Shown: piece by piece, positions 17,477 to 25,622 of the stretch
Numbering within the stretch: the first letter of the stretch is position 1
Layout: the number at the start of each line of letters is the position of its first letter
Origin: Pontibacter burrus
Lineage (GTDB): Bacteria > Bacteroidota > Bacteroidia > Cytophagales > Hymenobacteraceae
Reading direction: 5' to 3'
Assembly: GCF_010686685.1 (NCBI RefSeq)
Contig: NZ_JAAGWD010000006.1
Coordinates: forward strand, 186,001 to 250,000
DNA length: 64,000 bases
Notes under the pieces: generated by a model
The model's input: the letters and a program-made list of their open reading frames with translations, nothing else
Told to the model about the DNA's origin: nothing
Database searches by the model: none
Position numbers and translations under genes: made by a program

Positions 17477-19840
17477 TTAAAACTTAAAACGCTTATACCA
17501 GGGCTGCTGTTCCAGGTCGTCGGAGTAATACCCATAGCCATAGCCATAGCCGTACCCATAGTTTAATTTACGGTAATCCACATCGTTAAACAGGATGGCT
17601 GTGTTCTGTATTTTTCCGGTCTCAAATTGCTGTTGAATACTGTTCAGGAAAGATTTCATGGTATAGTCCTGGCGCACCATAAAAATGTTAACATCCGAGA
17701 TCTGCATTAGTTCAAGGCCATCTGATAATATACCAACTGGGGGGGTATCGATAATGATATAATCGTACTCCTGCCGTAAATTACCTAAAAGTTCCTCCAT
17801 GCGTTTATTAAGCAACAGTTCCGAAGGGTTGGGAGGGATATCACCGGATGGAAGAATGAAAAGATGTTCCTGGATGGTCTGGTGAATAACATCTTCCGCC
17901 CTGGCGTACCCGGCCAGATAATTACTTAGCCCGACCCTGCTAGTCACGCCATAGTCCGTATTATTATTCGGTTTACGCATGTCCGCATTAATAAGCAGGG
18001 TTCGCTCCCCGGAAATAGAGAAAATATAGGCTAGGTTCTTTGCTGAAAAAGTTTTGCCCTCCCCACTGATAGATGAGGTAATTACAAACACCTTTCCCTT
18101 ATCACTTTCACCGCTTATCATAAAGCGTAGATTGGAACGCACTGTACGGAAAGCTTCGGCCAGCGCAGATTTCGGGCTCTGATCAATCAGGCTGGATGTA
18201 CCTTTTTTATTATGGCCTACCATACCAAGTATGGGTAGCATGGTTAATTTATGGATATCATCTACAGAGGTGACTTTGGTGTTCAGAATCTCTTTCAGAA
18301 AAATGAATGCTACCGGTAATAGAAGCCCTGCAAAAAGGCCTATCAGGTAATTTTGGCTTGGTTTAGGGGTAATTACGCCTTTTACTTCAGCCTCATTCAC
18401 CATCTTGGCATCGGCCGTGGCAGCAGCCGTAGAAATACCGGCCTCTGCCCGTTTCTGCATTAAAAACACATAAAGTCCTTCACTCAGCTCATACATCCTG
18501 TTCAGGTTGATGAACTGTCTTTCTGCAGAAGGTAATCGTTGAAGGCTGCCTGCTAACCGTGTAATACGGTTATTGATATCGGTTTGCGCTATCTGATTAG
18601 CGCGTTGGAGATTACGCAAGTTCTCGGCTATGCTACGAAGCAATTCGTTGGCCCGTGTTTGGGCTGCTTGTATCTGTGTAGTAACGATAGGGTTTTGTCC
18701 TTTCTGATCGCTTAAAGCTGACAGCTCGAGTTGAACCTCAACTAATTGTGCAATTAAATTATTCAAAACAGGATCGCCTACACCAAAAGATGAAGGTGTA
18801 ACGATACGTTCTGTCACATCGCCTGCGGCGATATATTGCCTTAAGTAATCAAAATATTTTGCGTTGATCAACAGCGCAGCTTTTTCCTTTTCCAGTTCCT
18901 GGATTCGTTCGCTGGCTTGGGAACCCTCTACACTTAATGATACACCGGGATTACCTTTTTTAAACTGTTCGAGCCTGTTCTCAACTAAGAACAGAGAGTC
19001 AGAGATTTCCTGGAGCTGTGCATCGATAAAATTAATGGTATTGATTGCAGTTGTATTCTTTTCCTGTAAGCTGTTCTGAATATACGTCTGAACATGCTGG
19101 TTCAGGAAGTCGGCTGCTTTGGCAGGTTCTTCGCTACTGGTAGCTACCTCTAAAATGGAAGTCTCTTTAACAGGGGTAATATTTAAACTCCGTCGATACT
19201 GATTAACAAGATCTTCAGTTTTATTGAATCTAAAAAAGAGATCGTAAGGGAAAGATTCTGCTGATTGTTTGCGGGTAACAGAGAACCTAAACCCATCCCC
19301 AGCTATCGCCTGCCCGGACTGAAAGGTTTTGCCCTGGAAGTAAGCATTGATGGCCGGGTTATCAGTACTCAGTTCAATTTTATTCCCCGCAAGTAAATTA
19401 CACTTAATCAGAACGCCGTAAGGCAGGTTGGATGATGCGGTGTCTATAACTACCTTTACCGGGCTCCAGTTATATACCTCCGTAAAACGGATGTCGCCCT
19501 CTGCAAAATAGGAAACCCCGAATTCTAAGTTTTCAAGGGTCTTCTTAACAAGATCCTTAGATTTAAGTAAAATAGATTCGTTGTTCAGATTTTTTGTGTT
19601 TGAAAACGGTTCCTCCCCGTAAAGAAGACTTAGAGGCGCATTTGAAAGATCTGTAGGATCCTTTACCAACACAGCTGCTGAAACTTCATAAACTGGTGCT
19701 GTATATCTTGTTACAAGGAATGCAATAAATAAAGCAAACGGAACAGAAATTACAAATAAATACCAGTACTGCCTTAGTTTTTGCAGTATGAACTGAATAT
19801 CTATGAGACTGTCCTGTTGATGAATAGAGTTAGGATTCAC
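17477..19840 (-). CDS. Wzc-type polysaccharide co-polymerase/tyrosine autokinase
   Basis: 787 residues. N-terminal Wzz-like chain-length domain with a membrane segment near 30-50, a long periplasmic coiled-coil region (about 230-470), a second membrane segment near 505 (YLIGLFAGLLLPVAFIFL), and a C-terminal BY-kinase. The kinase has Walker A SSISGEGKTFSAKNLAY near 590, Walker A' LLINADMRKP near 620, and Walker B YIIIDTPPVGILSDG near 695. The tail is a tyrosine cluster with repeated Tyr-Gly pairs, then YYSDD, the expected autophosphorylation site. It regulates export and chain length with the Wza-like protein 24 bp upstream. The Tyr-Gly repeats are encoded by a short 6-bp tandem repeat. Confidence 0.93.
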   Translation of the reverse strand: MNPNSIHQQDSLIDIQFILQKLRQYWYLFVISVPFALFIAFLVTRYTAPVYEVSAAVLVKDPTDLSNAPLSLLYGEEPFSNTKNLNNESILLKSKDLVKKTLENLEFGVSYFAEGDIRFTEVYNWSPVKVVIDTASSNLPYGVLIKCNLLAGNKIELSTDNPAINAYFQGKTFQSGQAIAGDGFRFSVTRKQSAESFPYDLFFRFNKTEDLVNQYRRSLNITPVKETSILEVATSSEEPAKAADFLNQHVQTYIQNSLQEKNTTAINTINFIDAQLQEISDSLFLVENRLEQFKKGNPGVSLSVEGSQASERIQELEKEKAALLINAKYFDYLRQYIAAGDVTERIVTPSSFGVGDPVLNNLIAQLVEVQLELSALSDQKGQNPIVTTQIQAAQTRANELLRSIAENLRNLQRANQIAQTDINNRITRLAGSLQRLPSAERQFINLNRMYELSEGLYVFLMQKRAEAGISTAAATADAKMVNEAEVKGVITPKPSQNYLIGLFAGLLLPVAFIFLKEILNTKVTSVDDIHKLTMLPILGMVGHNKKGTSSLIDQSPKSALAEAFRTVRSNLRFMISGESDKGKVFVITSSISGEGKTFSAKNLAYIFSISGERTLLINADMRKPNNNTDYGVTSRVGLSNYLAGYARAEDVIHQTIQEHLFILPSGDIPPNPSELLLNKRMEELLGNLRQEYDYIIIDTPPVGILSDGLELMQISDVNIFMVRQDYTMKSFLNSIQQQFETGKIQNTAILFNDVDYRKLNYGYGYGYGYGYYSDDLEQQPWYKRFKF

Positions 19841-19864
19841 TCTTGTTAAAATAGAGTTACAGAT

Positions 19865-20644
19865 TTATAAAAAACGGGTCAGAATTAAAGTAAGTGCAGA
19901 AACAACCGACAGCGTTAAACTCACATTGGTCAGTAAATTCTCCCTTACATTCTTTGCCGGAAGCGGGTCTACCACGATCATATCATTAGGCTGCAAGTAG
20001 AAATTTGCCTGTGCAATCGTGTTGTCGTCTAACAGGCTAAATGTATAAAGCTTTGCCTTAGCAGCTTCGTAACGTAATAATTTTATTTTGCCACGATTGG
20101 CATAAGGAGAAAAACCACCAGCTGTAGCAATAGCTTCCATTACATTAATATCATCCTGATAAGTTGTAAACTGACCTTGCCCGCCTACTTCACCCAACAC
20201 TGTATAACGGAATGTAAGCAGCCTTAAATTCACTGTCGGATCAGCTAGGTATTGCGTAAGCGCCTCTGTTATTTTAACTCGGGCCTCTGCCATGGTTAAA
20301 CCGTTCAGATTTACTTTTCCAACTATTGGAATTAGCATATTCCCCTCTGCATCCAGTGTATAGCCTTGCAGCACAGGATCTGTAGTAGTGGTTGCCGTAG
20401 TAGCATCACCTAGAAAATTATATTCAGCAGGCGTAGTGGTCTGTACTTTTAACGAGAGTACATCACCGGGCTTTAAAGTGTAAACAGGACGCTGTAAATC
20501 AAATGATTTTAATAAGGCATCAGCATCAGCCCGATCTTCCGCATCTGGTTTGTCCTGCAAAAGTAATAATCTCTTTTGTGGCACACAGGATGCAAAAAAC
20601 AGCACGCCCAGCAGCACACAAACTATAGAAAGGGTGTTTCGCAT
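19865..20644 (-). CDS. Wza-like polysaccharide export lipoprotein
   Basis: 259 residues. Lipoprotein signal peptide with lipobox FASC (Cys near residue 20). Poly_export domain YTLKPGDVLSLKVQTT near 55-70, then an SLBB-type region with YTVLGEVGGQGQFTTYQ near 150 and INVMEAIATAGGFSPYANRG. A hydrophobic C-terminal helix (VSLTLSVVSALTLILTRFL) ends the protein, as in outer-membrane Wza channels. It should form the outer-membrane exit channel with the Wzc-like kinase beneath it. First clear export gene of the operon in transcription order. Confidence 0.92.
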   Translation of the reverse strand: MRNTLSIVCVLLGVLFFASCVPQKRLLLLQDKPDAEDRADADALLKSFDLQRPVYTLKPGDVLSLKVQTTTPAEYNFLGDATTATTTTDPVLQGYTLDAEGNMLIPIVGKVNLNGLTMAEARVKITEALTQYLADPTVNLRLLTFRYTVLGEVGGQGQFTTYQDDINVMEAIATAGGFSPYANRGKIKLLRYEAAKAKLYTFSLLDDNTIAQANFYLQPNDMIVVDPLPAKNVRENLLTNVSLTLSVVSALTLILTRFL

Positions 20645-20775
20645 TTTAAGTGCTTCTACACTAGTTGGTTAAGGTTCGTAGAAGTGATACAACACACTTC
20701 GGCAAAATCTGTTTGTGAAATTAAGAATAATTTCTCTTTCAATTATATTAAATCAAATGAAAAATTGCACAAGTA

Positions 20776-21663
20776 TTAAAAGTTGAGCTGCACGCCATTT
20801 GTTATGGCATATACAAAACGGGTTACGGGAACTATAGGCTTATCTTCGAAAGTACAGCTAAAACCAGTTCTGAACGAAAGTACGTTATTTAATTTAAAAA
20901 GTAAGTTTGTGTCGCCGCTCACTCTATTCCGGAAAGCTTCTATGCCGCTGTCATATCCAGTCTGGTAATAAACTATACCTTCTATAGTTACATTGCTATT
21001 CAACACAGCTCTGGTACTCACATAGTTTGTCAGCTTAGCGAGGTCGGATTTGATCTGGTTTCCAGTTTCAGGAGATTGCCATGTCTCATGTTCGTGCATT
21101 AAACCAGATCCAAAATATAAACTGGTATTCTCATGCCTGAAAACGGCGAGTCTCACTCCTGCTCCTGCCAATGTTCTTAAATCCAGTCCACGTGCCTTAT
21201 CGGTCTGGAACTGCGTGAACAGCTCGTAAGACAGCCGGCGCTGACGTAAAAGGTTTGCTCTGAAATGAATATGTCCGTTACTTGCTACGGTATTTCGCTG
21301 TTCTTTATTATCGTAGTTAATAAGCAGGTAGTTATAGTAGTTAAGCAACAGATAACTATGTTTTTCAGATATGTAGGCTAAATCGCTGTTAAAAGTAAGT
21401 TGAAGGAAATTATTCGGGTTATCTTTTCCGGCATTACGGTTGAACATCGAAAAGTTAAACCCTGCTTTGCCTGTAAAATAATTTGCTGAATCGCGTTCTA
21501 CCCTTGCGCGCTCAATGTTGAGTATCTGGGCATTCGCTGTTAATGATGTAGACATCACAATACCTACAACCAGGCTAAACTTTATAATATATTTTACAAA
21601 CTGTAAACTATAATTACGATCTATAATTGTCTTTGGAATACTGTTGTCACTTTCATTGCTCAT
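20776..21663 (-). CDS. putative outer-membrane beta-barrel protein of the polysaccharide locus
   Basis: 295 residues. After a polar N-terminus of about 26 residues there is a signal peptide (KYIIKFSLVVGIVMSTSLTANAQ). The rest alternates polar and hydrophobic residues in short strands (for example SYLLLNYYNYLLINYD, LSYELFTQFQ, LYFGSGLMHEHE, NVTIEGIVYYQTGYD) and ends with an aromatic-rich final strand, VTRFVYAITNGVQLNF. This matches small outer-membrane beta-barrels of the DUF481 kind. Function unknown. As first gene of the minus-strand run, it may help anchor or secrete the glycan, but that is guesswork from position. Confidence 0.7.
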   Translation of the reverse strand: MSNESDNSIPKTIIDRNYSLQFVKYIIKFSLVVGIVMSTSLTANAQILNIERARVERDSANYFTGKAGFNFSMFNRNAGKDNPNNFLQLTFNSDLAYISEKHSYLLLNYYNYLLINYDNKEQRNTVASNGHIHFRANLLRQRRLSYELFTQFQTDKARGLDLRTLAGAGVRLAVFRHENTSLYFGSGLMHEHETWQSPETGNQIKSDLAKLTNYVSTRAVLNSNVTIEGIVYYQTGYDSGIEAFRNRVSGDTNLLFKLNNVLSFRTGFSCTFEDKPIVPVTRFVYAITNGVQLNF

Positions 21664-21695
21664 ACTTCAAGTCTACTGCATAAATCAGATTTTGC

Positions 21696-21703
21696 CAAAT
21701 GTA
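21696..21703 (-). promoter_or_regulatory. TACATTTG -7-type promoter element ahead of the polysaccharide operon
   Basis: The plus strand reads CAAATGTA, giving TACATTTG on the minus strand, a full match to the Bacteroidota -7 consensus TAnnTTTG. It lies about 33 bp before the ATG at 21663. A TTG lies about 14 bp further upstream, slightly close for a -33 element. This is the best candidate I see for the start of the 20-kb minus-strand run. Confidence 0.5.
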
Positions 21704-21740
21704 ATTTGTAGCTCAGGCAATATTTTTAGAGCTTTGGCAG

Positions 21741-22397
21741 ATGCTTACACAACAGGTAATACTAGCTAAAACAGAAGCTTACGTTAAAAATTTGCTCACC
21801 GGCGAAGGCTCCGGTCATGATTGGTGGCACATCCTTAGAGTATGGAACAACGCCCGAACTATAGCTTTAAACGAACAAGCAGATCTTTTTAAAGTTGAGT
21901 TAGCTGCATTGTTGCACGATGTGGGCGACCATAAATTTCATAACGGTGATGAGACTGTCGGGCCCCGCATGGCAGAAGACTGGTTAACTAAATTGCAGGT
22001 GAATCCTGATATAATTGAGCATGTCACTACTATAATAAAAGAACTGTCATTTAAGGGAGCCGGCACATCTTCTAGAATGAGTTCTATTGAAGGTTGCATT
22101 GTACAGGATGCGGACCGCCTGGATGCCATTGGGGCCATCGGTATAGCGCGCACTTTTGCCTATGGCGGACATAAAAATCGTGAAATTTATAATCCGGAAA
22201 TCAGTCCTGAACTACATAATTCGTTTGAGGCTTATAAAAAAAGCACTGCTCCCACTATCAATCACTTTTATGAGAAGTTACTGCTTCTAAAAGACCGTAT
22301 GCATACCCAGACTGCTAAACAGTTAGCCGAACAGCGCCATCGTTACATGGAATTATACCTAGAGCAATTTTATGCTGAATGGCAAGGAGAACGCTAA
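21741..22397 (+). CDS. HD domain phosphohydrolase (YedJ-like)
   Basis: 218 residues. The HD superfamily metal ligands are visible: GSGHDWWHILRVW near 22-34 (first His), LAALLHDVGDHKF near 53-65 (the HD pair), and IVQDADRLDAIGAIGIARTF near 114-133 (last Asp). This pattern is that of the small YedJ/YpgQ-type HD hydrolases, some of which act on nucleotides; the substrate here is unknown. Transcribed away from the polysaccharide locus from the shared 77-bp intergenic region. Not obviously linked to the neighbouring DUF4136 gene, which converges on it. Confidence 0.88.
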   Translation: MLTQQVILAKTEAYVKNLLTGEGSGHDWWHILRVWNNARTIALNEQADLFKVELAALLHDVGDHKFHNGDETVGPRMAEDWLTKLQVNPDIIEHVTTIIKELSFKGAGTSSRMSSIEGCIVQDADRLDAIGAIGIARTFAYGGHKNREIYNPEISPELHNSFEAYKKSTAPTINHFYEKLLLLKDRMHTQTAKQLAEQRHRYMELYLEQFYAEWQGER

Positions 22398-22443
22398 AGG
22401 TTAGCTTAAACTATAACAGTACTTAACACTATAGCCCAGCAAA

Positions 22444-23040
22444 TTACCTCCCCCTGACTGGAGCAAGCACAGCTTCCACTTCCTTGTGCACGGTTTTATA
22501 GTTTGCCTTAAAATTACTTATTGCACCTTCAGTCCAGCCACGCCAGATAAGTTCTTTTGAACTTGGATCAATCAGGTCGATAATGAGGGTTCCGCTTTTA
22601 TACAGGTCTACGGCGCGGTAACCCGGCAACCTATTGTGCAAATAGCCATACCTGTAGCCTGCCATATAAGCATAACTATAGCCGAACCCCTCCAGGTAAT
22701 TTTGTGCCACATCTTTCTCAAGTGGTACCGATACACTTACGTCATAAGCGAGCAGTACATCAGGATTACCGTTAGTTGCTCTCGTAAAACCTTTCTCATT
22801 GAGTTCTGTTTCAATGGCAGTTCTGATATGCTGATCAAGCGATGAATGATACCCCTCATCAAATGCCACCGGCGCAACAGGCTGCTCCTGAAACCAGGCA
22901 TATGTCTTTAGGTTTTCGGTTAAGGCGCCCGTAGCCAAAACTGCTCTAGGCCCTGATGGTACCGAACTGGTGACACAGCCACCTGACACTAAAAGTAACA
23001 GAATCAGGTAGGGGTATAAAAATGATACAGTCTTTCTCAT
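22444..23040 (-). CDS. DUF4136 domain lipoprotein
   Basis: 198 residues. Lipobox LLLVSGGC (Cys near 22) after a hydrophobic signal segment. The body has the DUF4136 layout: YAWFQEQPVAP near 47, IRTAIETELNEKGFTRATNG near 72-91, DVLLAYDVSVSVPL, and near the end GTLIIDLIDPSSKELIWRGW. Found widely in Bacteroidota as an envelope lipoprotein of unknown function. A Tyr/Gly-rich stretch (GYSYAYMAGYRYGYL) lies in the middle. Convergent with the HD gene and divergent from the CoA-transferase gene. Confidence 0.85.
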   Translation of the reverse strand: MRKTVSFLYPYLILLLLVSGGCVTSSVPSGPRAVLATGALTENLKTYAWFQEQPVAPVAFDEGYHSSLDQHIRTAIETELNEKGFTRATNGNPDVLLAYDVSVSVPLEKDVAQNYLEGFGYSYAYMAGYRYGYLHNRLPGYRAVDLYKSGTLIIDLIDPSSKELIWRGWTEGAISNFKANYKTVHKEVEAVLAPVRGR

Positions 23041-23129
23041 AGTTACAATTTAAATCTCATACGCATATAATCACTTTATAAGTTATGAGCCTTCGCAAAG
23101 ATGGGCCAAAGTTAATATTGTCCTTTATA

Positions 23130-23172
23130 TGATGCTTATCATTTTTAAATTTATGAAGTAGCCGTTTGTTTG
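23130..23172 (+). promoter_or_regulatory. single FNR-like box with promoter-like element upstream of the CoA-transferase gene
   Basis: TGATGCTTATCA (TGAT-N4-ATCA) at 23130-23141, with TTTGTTTG (7 of 8 to TAnnTTTG) at 23165-23172. The offset from box to element is the same as in the four cbb3-region modules, but there is no second box. A chance match is possible: a TGAY-N4-RTCA dyad is expected a few times per 64 kb. Confidence 0.35.
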
Positions 23173-23280
23173 CACCAGTAATTAAAAGCCATGGTTAGTT
23201 AACGATCGGAAGCCAGTATCAACCAAATCTAAACATACATCCGAAAATCAAAGTATAGTTTGTTCAAAAATAGAAGACTC

Positions 23281-24570
23281 ATGAAAGATAATAAGCCAGT
23301 TTACACTACCGCAGAAGATGCATTATCCATTATTAAATCAAACGACAGAGTTTTTATACATGGCAGCGCTGCAACCCCTCAGTACATGATCCGCAAGCTT
23401 GCTGAGCGTGCCGATGAACTTCGTAATGTAGAACTGGTTAGCATCAGTACTTTTGGCGAAATGCCATGTGCTGAGGCTCGCTATGCAGAGTCTTTTTACA
23501 TAAACTCACTTTTCGTTTCTGCCAATGTAAGAGAGGCAGTAAACAGCGGCCGTGGCGACTATGTTCCTATTTTCTTAAGTGAGATTCCGCAGCTTTTCAG
23601 GTTAGGCATTATGCCGCTGAACGTAGCTATTGTACACGTTTCGCCACCCGACCGGCATGGCTACTGCTCGCTGGGCGTATCGGTTGATATTGCCAGACAG
23701 GCTGTAGAAAGCGCAGAGTATGTTATTGCTCAGGTTAACCCGCAAATGCCGCGTACGCATGGCGATGCCCTGATCCATATCCGCCGTTTTCATGCCCTGG
23801 TGGAAGTTAATGAGCCGCTTCCGGAAGTAGACTATAGTTTGCGCATAACCGAGACTGAAGATAGAATCGGAAGAAATGTAGCTGAACTGATTGAAGATAA
23901 AGCCACAATACAAATGGGTATTGGCGCTATTCCAGACGCCGTACTCAGAAGCCTGACCAACCACAAAGAACTCGGAATTCATACTGAAATGTTCTCAAAT
24001 GGTGTTTTGCCTTTAATTGAGCGTGGCGTGATCACAAATGAGCATAAGAAAATACACCGAGGCCGGATTGCGACCGCTTTTATAGCCGGAAACCGTGCGC
24101 TATACGATTACATTGATGATAACCCACTGATCACGATGTATGGAACTGACTTTGTTAACGACGTTACAATCATCAAATCCAACCCAAGAGTTACAGCCAT
24201 TAACAGCGCTATCGAAATTGACCTTACCGGTCAGGTAGTATCAGATTCTATAGGCACATACCAGTTTTCGGGTGTGGGCGGCCAGATGGACTTTATGCGG
24301 GGAGCAGCTCTATCTGAAAAAGGCAAACCGATCATTGCGCTTCCTTCTGTTACCAATAAGGGAATCTCACGGATTACGCCATTCCTTAACCCAGGCGGTG
24401 GTGTGGTAACTACCCGTGCACACGTACATTATGTTGTTACTGAATATGGTGTAGCATACCTGTATGGCAAAAACCTGCGTCAGAGGGCAAAGGCTCTGAT
24501 CGAGATTGCCCACCCGGATCACCGGGAGCGATTGTCTGAAGAAGCTTTCAAACGATTTAAAAGCTTATAA
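23281..24570 (+). CDS. acetyl-CoA hydrolase/transferase family protein (4-hydroxybutyrate/acetate CoA-transferase type)
   Basis: 429 residues from the ATG at 23281. The frame opens earlier at a TTG (23260), but the ATG gives the normal N-terminus (MKDNKPVYTTAEDALSIIKS). Family features: IHGSAATPQYMIRKL, VSPPDRHGYCSLGVSVD, MGIGAIPDAVL near 218, IHTEMFSNGVLPLIE near 238 (the glutamate that forms the CoA thioester in this family), and FSGVGGQMDFMRGA near 338. It moves CoA between an acyl-CoA and acetate or a similar acid; exact substrates are not readable. An FNR-like box upstream suggests oxygen-linked control. Confidence 0.92.
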   Translation: MKDNKPVYTTAEDALSIIKSNDRVFIHGSAATPQYMIRKLAERADELRNVELVSISTFGEMPCAEARYAESFYINSLFVSANVREAVNSGRGDYVPIFLSEIPQLFRLGIMPLNVAIVHVSPPDRHGYCSLGVSVDIARQAVESAEYVIAQVNPQMPRTHGDALIHIRRFHALVEVNEPLPEVDYSLRITETEDRIGRNVAELIEDKATIQMGIGAIPDAVLRSLTNHKELGIHTEMFSNGVLPLIERGVITNEHKKIHRGRIATAFIAGNRALYDYIDDNPLITMYGTDFVNDVTIIKSNPRVTAINSAIEIDLTGQVVSDSIGTYQFSGVGGQMDFMRGAALSEKGKPIIALPSVTNKGISRITPFLNPGGGVVTTRAHVHYVVTEYGVAYLYGKNLRQRAKALIEIAHPDHRERLSEEAFKRFKSL

Positions 24571-24634
24571 AATTAGAGTATAACTATAACCGCTGTTTAT
24601 TCGTGTAGGTGTGTAAAACAACTATTCGAAACAC

Positions 24635-25456
24635 GTGGATATAGCACAACATGTACCAGCACCCCCGTCGCAGTGGCTTCGGCGGATGGCCAAATTCGGA
24701 CTTACTGCCAAAGGTATAGTTTATTGCCTGGTAGGTATATTGGCCTTTATGGCTGCATTTGAACTAGGGAGCAGCTCGGCGCAACGCTCTGATAAGACCG
24801 GTGTCTTTCAATTTATATTGGAGCAGTCTTATGGCAAAGTGTTACTCGCATTAATTGCCTTAGGATTGTTTTGCTACACACTCTGGAGAATCATACAGGC
24901 GCTGAAAGATCCCAGCCAATCTGCCAAAGGTATCGGCAAAAGACTACGCTATGCATTTAGCGGGCTTGTTTATGCAGCACTGGCCTACTATGCAGCCAAC
25001 CTTGTACTTGGCAATGGAAGCAGCGGAAACGGAGACACACGCCAGACTGTAGCACGCGAGTTGCTGCAACAACCATTCGGCCAGTGGCTTGTCGGGATAT
25101 TGGCAGTAGGTACAGCTATAGCCGGCTTTTACCAGATTTACCTGGCCTTATCCGATAAGTATAAGAAACGCGTACAAAACGCCAGCCTAAAACATGACGT
25201 CGAGAATACCATGATTAGGGCAGGTAAAATTGGGTATGTAGCCAGGGGATTTGTATGGCTCATTATTGGTTATTTCTTTCTGCAGGCGGCCCTGCAGTCT
25301 GATCCTGGTGAGGCCGGTGGAACAGGAAGCGCTTTCGCTTTTTTAGAAGGCACATCCTATGGCTCTTATTTATTAGGCGCAGTCGCCTTAGGGTTAGTGT
25401 GTTATGGCGTATTCATGTTTATGCGGGCCCGCCACGAAAACATTGATGTATTTTAA
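24635..25456 (+). CDS. DUF1206 integral membrane protein
   Basis: 273 residues from a GTG (24635), 64 bp after the CoA-transferase stop. Three copies of a two-helix unit, each opening with a basic-Gly-Tyr/Leu-x-A-[KR]-G motif: KFGLTAKGIVYCLVGILAF near 19-37, RYAFSGLVYAALAYYAANL near 105, and KIGYVARGFVWLIIGYFFL near 197. This is the DUF1206 repeat, giving six membrane helices. Function unknown in the family. Ends just before a strong hairpin terminator. Confidence 0.88.
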   Translation: MDIAQHVPAPPSQWLRRMAKFGLTAKGIVYCLVGILAFMAAFELGSSSAQRSDKTGVFQFILEQSYGKVLLALIALGLFCYTLWRIIQALKDPSQSAKGIGKRLRYAFSGLVYAALAYYAANLVLGNGSSGNGDTRQTVARELLQQPFGQWLVGILAVGTAIAGFYQIYLALSDKYKKRVQNASLKHDVENTMIRAGKIGYVARGFVWLIIGYFFLQAALQSDPGEAGGTGSAFAFLEGTSYGSYLLGAVALGLVCYGVFMFMRARHENIDVF

Positions 25457-25461
25457 AAATT

Positions 25462-25500
25462 AATAAAACAGGCTAGGCTATAGTTCTAGCTTGTTTTATT
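25462..25500 (+). terminator. intrinsic terminator after the DUF1206 gene
   Basis: 15-bp stem with one G-T wobble: AATAAAACAGGCTAG (25462-25476) and CTAGCTTGTTTTATT (25486-25500), with a 9-nt loop that contains part of a CTATAG motif. Confidence 0.8.
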
Positions 25501-25583
25501 ATTATAGTTTTAACCCGTAAGTTTTGATTCCTAAACTATAGCAATGCCCCTATTTCGGATTTTCAGCTGACCTTTTTTAGTAG

Positions 25584-25591
25584 TAACTTTG
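25584..25591 (+). promoter_or_regulatory. TAACTTTG -7-type element ahead of the response regulator
   Basis: Full match to TAnnTTTG, 31 bp before the ATG at 25623. No clear TTG at the -33 position. Confidence 0.45.
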
Positions 25592-25622
25592 AAATTGTTA
25601 GTTACCCGTTTGAGCGCGATAC

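Noticed and set aside
17520-17565. CRISPR-like or minisatellite array
   Set aside because: Only a few 6-bp units inside the Wzc-like coding region; no spacers and no cas genes anywhere in the window.
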